This document shows, piece by piece, positions 6,509 to 8,294 of a stretch of DNA of 8,294 nt. A model generated the notes under the pieces. That model was not told the DNA's origin. It worked only from the letters and a program-made list of their open reading frames with translations, and ran no database searches. Source of the DNA: an uncultured Ruminococcus sp. GTDB lineage: Bacteria; Bacillota; Clostridia; Oscillospirales; Ruminococcaceae. The stretch spans positions 1-8,294 of the forward strand of contig CAMNFW010000084.1 of NCBI GenBank assembly GCA_946537565.1, read 5' to 3'. Each line of letters starts with the position of its first letter. The first letter of the stretch is position 1. Position numbers and translations under genes: made by a program.

Positions 6509-7273
6509 TTATCCCCTTTCATTTGCCCTTCCGGTCTTAAAATCCGGCTCCTGATTGAAATAGGTCATTGTCTCTGCATTGCTGCTCATCAGCGCCGGAA
6601 CCGGTATCATGCTGAAATTCTGGATTGATGTTATCCCGGCAAACACCGGCACGTCTACACTTCTGGCATTAAAATAATTCTCTGCTGTCACCGATACATC
6701 ATAAAGATTATACGGTCTTTCTTCAGCTCCCGGCGACTGGCTTCCGCTTATGTCCTGCGCCGGTACACCGATCTTTTCGGTCGTACCGCTCTGATCTGTC
6801 CTTCCGCTGGCTATTATAAGCCTGCTGCCGCCTACTATGGCTGTTACCATTACTGTTGCTCCTTCTATCGGCGTTGATTCGTCTCCAGTTCTGACGTTAA
6901 CTTGTATATAGCCAACCGAGCTGCCCAGACTTTCCTCGTTGGCATACTCCGGCGGTAAAGTGTTTTCCGTCTGCGGTCTCTCCATATTCTCCAATTCAGA
7001 CAGATCAGGTTCTGGGTAACGGTTGTTGAATTCATCTTCAATATCTTCTGTCTCCTCCCTGTTTTCCTCCGGGAATGGAGCATAGGCTGTATCATCTGGT
7101 GATTCCTCGTCAACATTGAAGATATCCTCGTCATTCAGCTCTGGTTCATTTTCATTTATATCCTCATCACTGTTTTCAGCTGGAGCTTCCCGTTCTTCAC
7201 GGTTTTCCTGAACTCTCCGTCCGTAAAGCTTCATCATCTCCTGTTTATACTTCTCAGCATCACTCTTGTGCAT
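6509..7273 (-). CDS. Acidic protein with carboxypeptidase-regulatory-like beta domain
   Basis: The product has 254 residues. The start is basic (MHKSDAEKYKQEMMKLYGRR). About 22-117 is low-complexity and very acidic, close to 40% Asp plus Glu with no Lys, and probably disordered. About 120-225 forms a beta-rich module like carboxypeptidase-regulatory or transthyretin-like domains (GYIQVNVRTGD, PIEGATVMVTA, RTDQSGTTEKIGVP, YDVSVTAENY, SIQNFSMIPV). Such modules usually serve adhesion or display rather than catalysis. There is no signal peptide or membrane segment. I set the start at ATG 7273 because GGAGGAA ends 7 bases upstream; a longer reading to TTG 7342 would run through the promoter region into the preceding terminator. 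It is the first gene of a three-gene unit with the SpoIID-like protein, which begins 4 bases after its stop, so it may be a scaffold or partner. Function unknown. Confidence 0.82.
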   Translation of the reverse strand: MHKSDAEKYKQEMMKLYGRRVQENREEREAPAENSDEDINENEPELNDEDIFNVDEESPDDTAYAPFPEENREETEDIEDEFNNRYPEPDLSELENMERPQTENTLPPEYANEESLGSSVGYIQVNVRTGDESTPIEGATVMVTAIVGGSRLIIASGRTDQSGTTEKIGVPAQDISGSQSPGAEERPYNLYDVSVTAENYFNARSVDVPVFAGITSIQNFSMIPVPALMSSNAETMTYFNQEPDFKTGRANERG

Positions 7274-7278
7274 ATCAG

Positions 7279-7285
7279 TTCCTCC
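7279..7285 (-). promoter_or_regulatory. Ribosome binding site that sets the 254-residue gene start
   Basis: GGAGGAA on the minus strand, with GGAGG seven bases before the ATG at 7273, is the best such site nearby. It rules out the longer open frame that begins at TTG 7342 inside the terminator. Confidence 0.75.
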
Positions 7286-7307
7286 ATTCACGTTTAATTG
7301 ACCGTTA

Positions 7308-7340
7308 ATATATATATTCACAGTGAAGGAGAAATATGAC
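7308..7340 (-). promoter_or_regulatory. Candidate promoter of the three-gene unit, sigma-E-like -35 box
   Basis: GTCATATT (7333-7340) fits the Bacillus sigma-E -35 consensus GKMATATT exactly. The A/T run TATATATA about 16 bases downstream is only a partial match to CATACAAT. A palindrome, TTCACAGTGAA (7317-7327), lies between the two. A sigma-A reading uses TTGTCA (7337-7342), which has a good -35 but no good -10 at 17 bases. The position between the upstream terminator and the gene fits a promoter; the sigma class is uncertain. Confidence 0.3.
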
Positions 7341-7369
7341 AAAAGGCTGCTTCTTTTCAGAAACAGCCT
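7341..7369 (-). terminator. Rho-independent terminator of the COG2426 gene
   Basis: On the minus strand AGGCTGTTTC pairs with GAAGCAGCCT (10 base pairs including one G-U) across a TGAAAA loop, followed by TTTTG. It lies about 110 bases after the stop of the membrane protein gene. The short U-tract makes it moderate in strength. Confidence 0.72.
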
Positions 7370-7392
7370 GTATGATCTTATTCTGTTAAGTC

Positions 7393-7409
7393 TGCGGATC
7401 TCAACTCCG
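7393..7409 (-). other. Small hairpin in the 3' UTR of the COG2426 gene
   Basis: GCGGA and TCCGC form a 5-base stem with a 7-base loop. A looser pair, AGTATC/GATACT with an 18-base loop (7433-7462), lies between it and the stop codon. Neither is followed by a U-tract. With the terminator beyond, the transcript has an untranslated tail of about 110 bases. I see no gene in this tail. Confidence 0.25.
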
Positions 7410-7482
7410 CCTGCATAATTACTAATATCCGAAGTATCGTTAAAATGCTTGTATGTGATACTGACTCAATGCCTTATAAGCT

Positions 7483-7956
7483 TTATTTTACTGCTGTAAA
7501 CGCACCGAATCCAAGCAGTGTCAGAGCTGTTATGATAACCGCTGCCAGCACTACTCCGCAGGTAACTGCTATTATGCTCTTCTTGAAGTCAAGATCAAGC
7601 ATACTTGCTGCCAATGTGCCTGTCCATGCACCAGTTCCCGGAAGTGGTATTCCAACAAAAAGCAGCAATGCCCAGAACATTCCCTTTCCGGCTTTAGCTT
7701 TAAGCTTCTCGCCGCCGCTGTGTCCCTTTTCAAGACACCATGTAAAGAATTTGCCGATATATTTCTTGTCTGCTCCCCATTCCAGTATCTTTCTCGCAAA
7801 GAAAAATATGAATGGTACGGGTATAATATTTCCTACCATGCAGATAAGCACTGCTAACCGCCAGTCTACTCCCATTCCTACTCCGAACGGTATTCCTCCT
7901 CTCAGCTCGACTATGGGTACCATTGATATCAATAAAGTTACTATATATTTCCACAT
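7483..7956 (-). CDS. COG2426 'small multidrug export' family membrane protein
   Basis: This small integral membrane protein has 157 residues from the ATG. Family marks are MVPIVELRGGIPFG near the N-terminus, GNIIPVPFIFFFARK in the second segment and FVGIPLPGTGAWTGTLAA in the third. The paired Pro-rich re-entrant motifs recall the DedA/SNARE-associated fold. Hydrophobic segments lie at about 4-25, 32-54, 92-115 and 127-150, with a basic cytoplasmic-looking loop between the second and third. The name 'multidrug export' comes from the family title; the substrate is not known. The start is uncertain: GTG 7971 adds five residues but has no ribosome binding site, while ATG 7956 has a weak AAAGTGAG about 10 bases upstream. 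It has its own promoter and terminator, so it is probably monocistronic. Confidence 0.85.
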   Translation of the reverse strand: MWKYIVTLLISMVPIVELRGGIPFGVGMGVDWRLAVLICMVGNIIPVPFIFFFARKILEWGADKKYIGKFFTWCLEKGHSGGEKLKAKAGKGMFWALLLFVGIPLPGTGAWTGTLAASMLDLDFKKSIIAVTCGVVLAAVIITALTLLGFGAFTAVK

Positions 7957-7994
7957 TTTCTTAAGTCTCACTTTCGTAAAATTTATACATTTAC

Positions 7995-8023
7995 ATTATT
8001 GCATAAATCTTATATTAAGTCAA
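7995..8023 (-). promoter_or_regulatory. Sigma-A promoter of the COG2426 gene
   Basis: TTGACT (8018-8023) and AATAAT (7995-8000) are 17 bases apart on the minus strand, matching 5 of 6 bases at each box, with TGC before the -10 box. Transcription should start near 7988, giving a leader of about 17 bases to GTG 7971 or 32 to ATG 7956. Confidence 0.72.
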
Positions 8024-8083
8024 GCCTTTTTCGGAAATATGGCATTTATCCCTATATATGCAAGAATTTCGGCAAATTTTTGG

Positions 8084-8294
8084 TTATTTTCTGCCCTCAG
8101 CACATATCCAGGTGGTTCCTTCACAGGTATGTATCTCTGCATACTCAAAACCGGCATTTCTCAGAAGCTCCTTAAATTCGCTCCTCGTCGGATTGAATAG
8201 TTCATACTTCTCAATGCTCTTTATGCTCTCGTCGCTAAGCTCTGCATCACCGTATACATCTGCTGCGATCAGCAGTTTACCGCCCTTTTTCAGC
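8084..8294 (-). CDS. Class I SAM-dependent methyltransferase, C-terminal fragment (5' end outside window)
   Basis: Only the last 69 residues are visible, ending at a TAA at 8084-8086. They begin LKKGGKLLIAADVYGD, the motif at the end of the Rossmann methyltransferase core (L-K-P-G-G-K-L-L-I-x-D). There follows a helix, LFNPTRSEFKELLRNAGF, then YAEIHTCEGTTWICAEGRK. This order, a late core strand, helix, then a final beta hairpin ending in W-I-C-x-E-G-R-K, is usual for small methyltransferases of the UbiE/Methyltransf_11/25 type. The SAM-binding GxGxG motif would lie outside the window, so the substrate cannot be judged. No clear terminator is seen in the 60 bases before the next promoter. Confidence 0.8.
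   Translation of the reverse strand, partial: LKKGGKLLIAADVYGDAELSDESIKSIEKYELFNPTRSEFKELLRNAGFEYAEIHTCEGTTWICAEGRK

Noticed and set aside
7274..7342. N-terminal extension of the 254-residue protein to TTG 7342
   Set aside because: It would start inside the upstream terminator and has no ribosome binding site, whereas ATG 7273 has GGAGGAA at ideal spacing.
7370..7482. Possible small RNA or tRNA-like element in the COG2426 3' tail
   Set aside because: The only structure is a 5-base-pair hairpin and a loose 6-base pair. There is no cloverleaf, no promoter and no separate terminator.
7445..8200. 251-residue open frame on the plus strand
   Set aside because: It runs antisense across the COG2426 gene, its promoter and the methyltransferase end, has no recognisable domain, and the minus-strand genes there have strong family motifs.

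Overview
All recognisable genes in this window lie on the minus strand, so transcription runs from right to left. The organism looks like an anaerobic low-to-moderate GC Firmicute of the class Clostridia, probably Ruminococcus or another member of the Oscillospiraceae. The basis is canonical AAGGAGG-type ribosome binding sites, sigma-A promoters with extended -10 elements, a C5a-peptidase-like S8 protease, azlCD, and a SpoIID-like protein with peptidoglycan-binding repeats of a kind I recall from Clostridia. The taxonomy is an inference. No mobile element, CRISPR array, tRNA or rRNA was seen.

Layout, right to left. The right edge holds the last 69 residues of a class I SAM-dependent methyltransferase (8084-8293). 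Next is a small membrane protein of the COG2426 'small multidrug export' family (7483-7956), with its own sigma-A promoter at 7995-8023 and a terminator at 7341-7369. A compact three-gene unit follows: a 254-residue acidic protein with a carboxypeptidase-regulatory-like beta domain (6509-7273), a SpoIID-like protein with three peptidoglycan-binding repeats (5110-6504), and a 173-residue protein made of two more such repeats (4570-5091). The gaps are 4 and 18 bases, and a strong terminator at 4523-4560 closes the unit. Then comes azlC-azlD, a branched-chain amino acid exporter (3318-4333), with a well-formed promoter overlaid by inverted repeats, translationally coupled genes and a terminator at 3225-3272. 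The left 3 kb is the first 1008 residues of a large secreted subtilisin-like protease (3-3026), preceded by a near-ideal promoter and a 5' UTR hairpin that abuts the ribosome binding site.

The part most worth attention is the three-gene unit at 4570-7273. It encodes a lytic-transglycosylase-like fold and five long-form peptidoglycan-binding repeats across two proteins, yet none of its products has a signal peptide or membrane anchor. That suggests the proteins act from the mother cell on a forespore or spore wall, leave by a non-Sec route, or act after lysis. A sigma-E-like -35 box upstream fits the sporulation idea, but its -10 box is poor. The azlCD, COG2426 and protease genes look like separate units with their own promoters. 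No non-coding stretch exceeds 300 bases; the longest, 3027-3317 (291 bases), holds a promoter, a leader hairpin, two small palindromes and a terminator.
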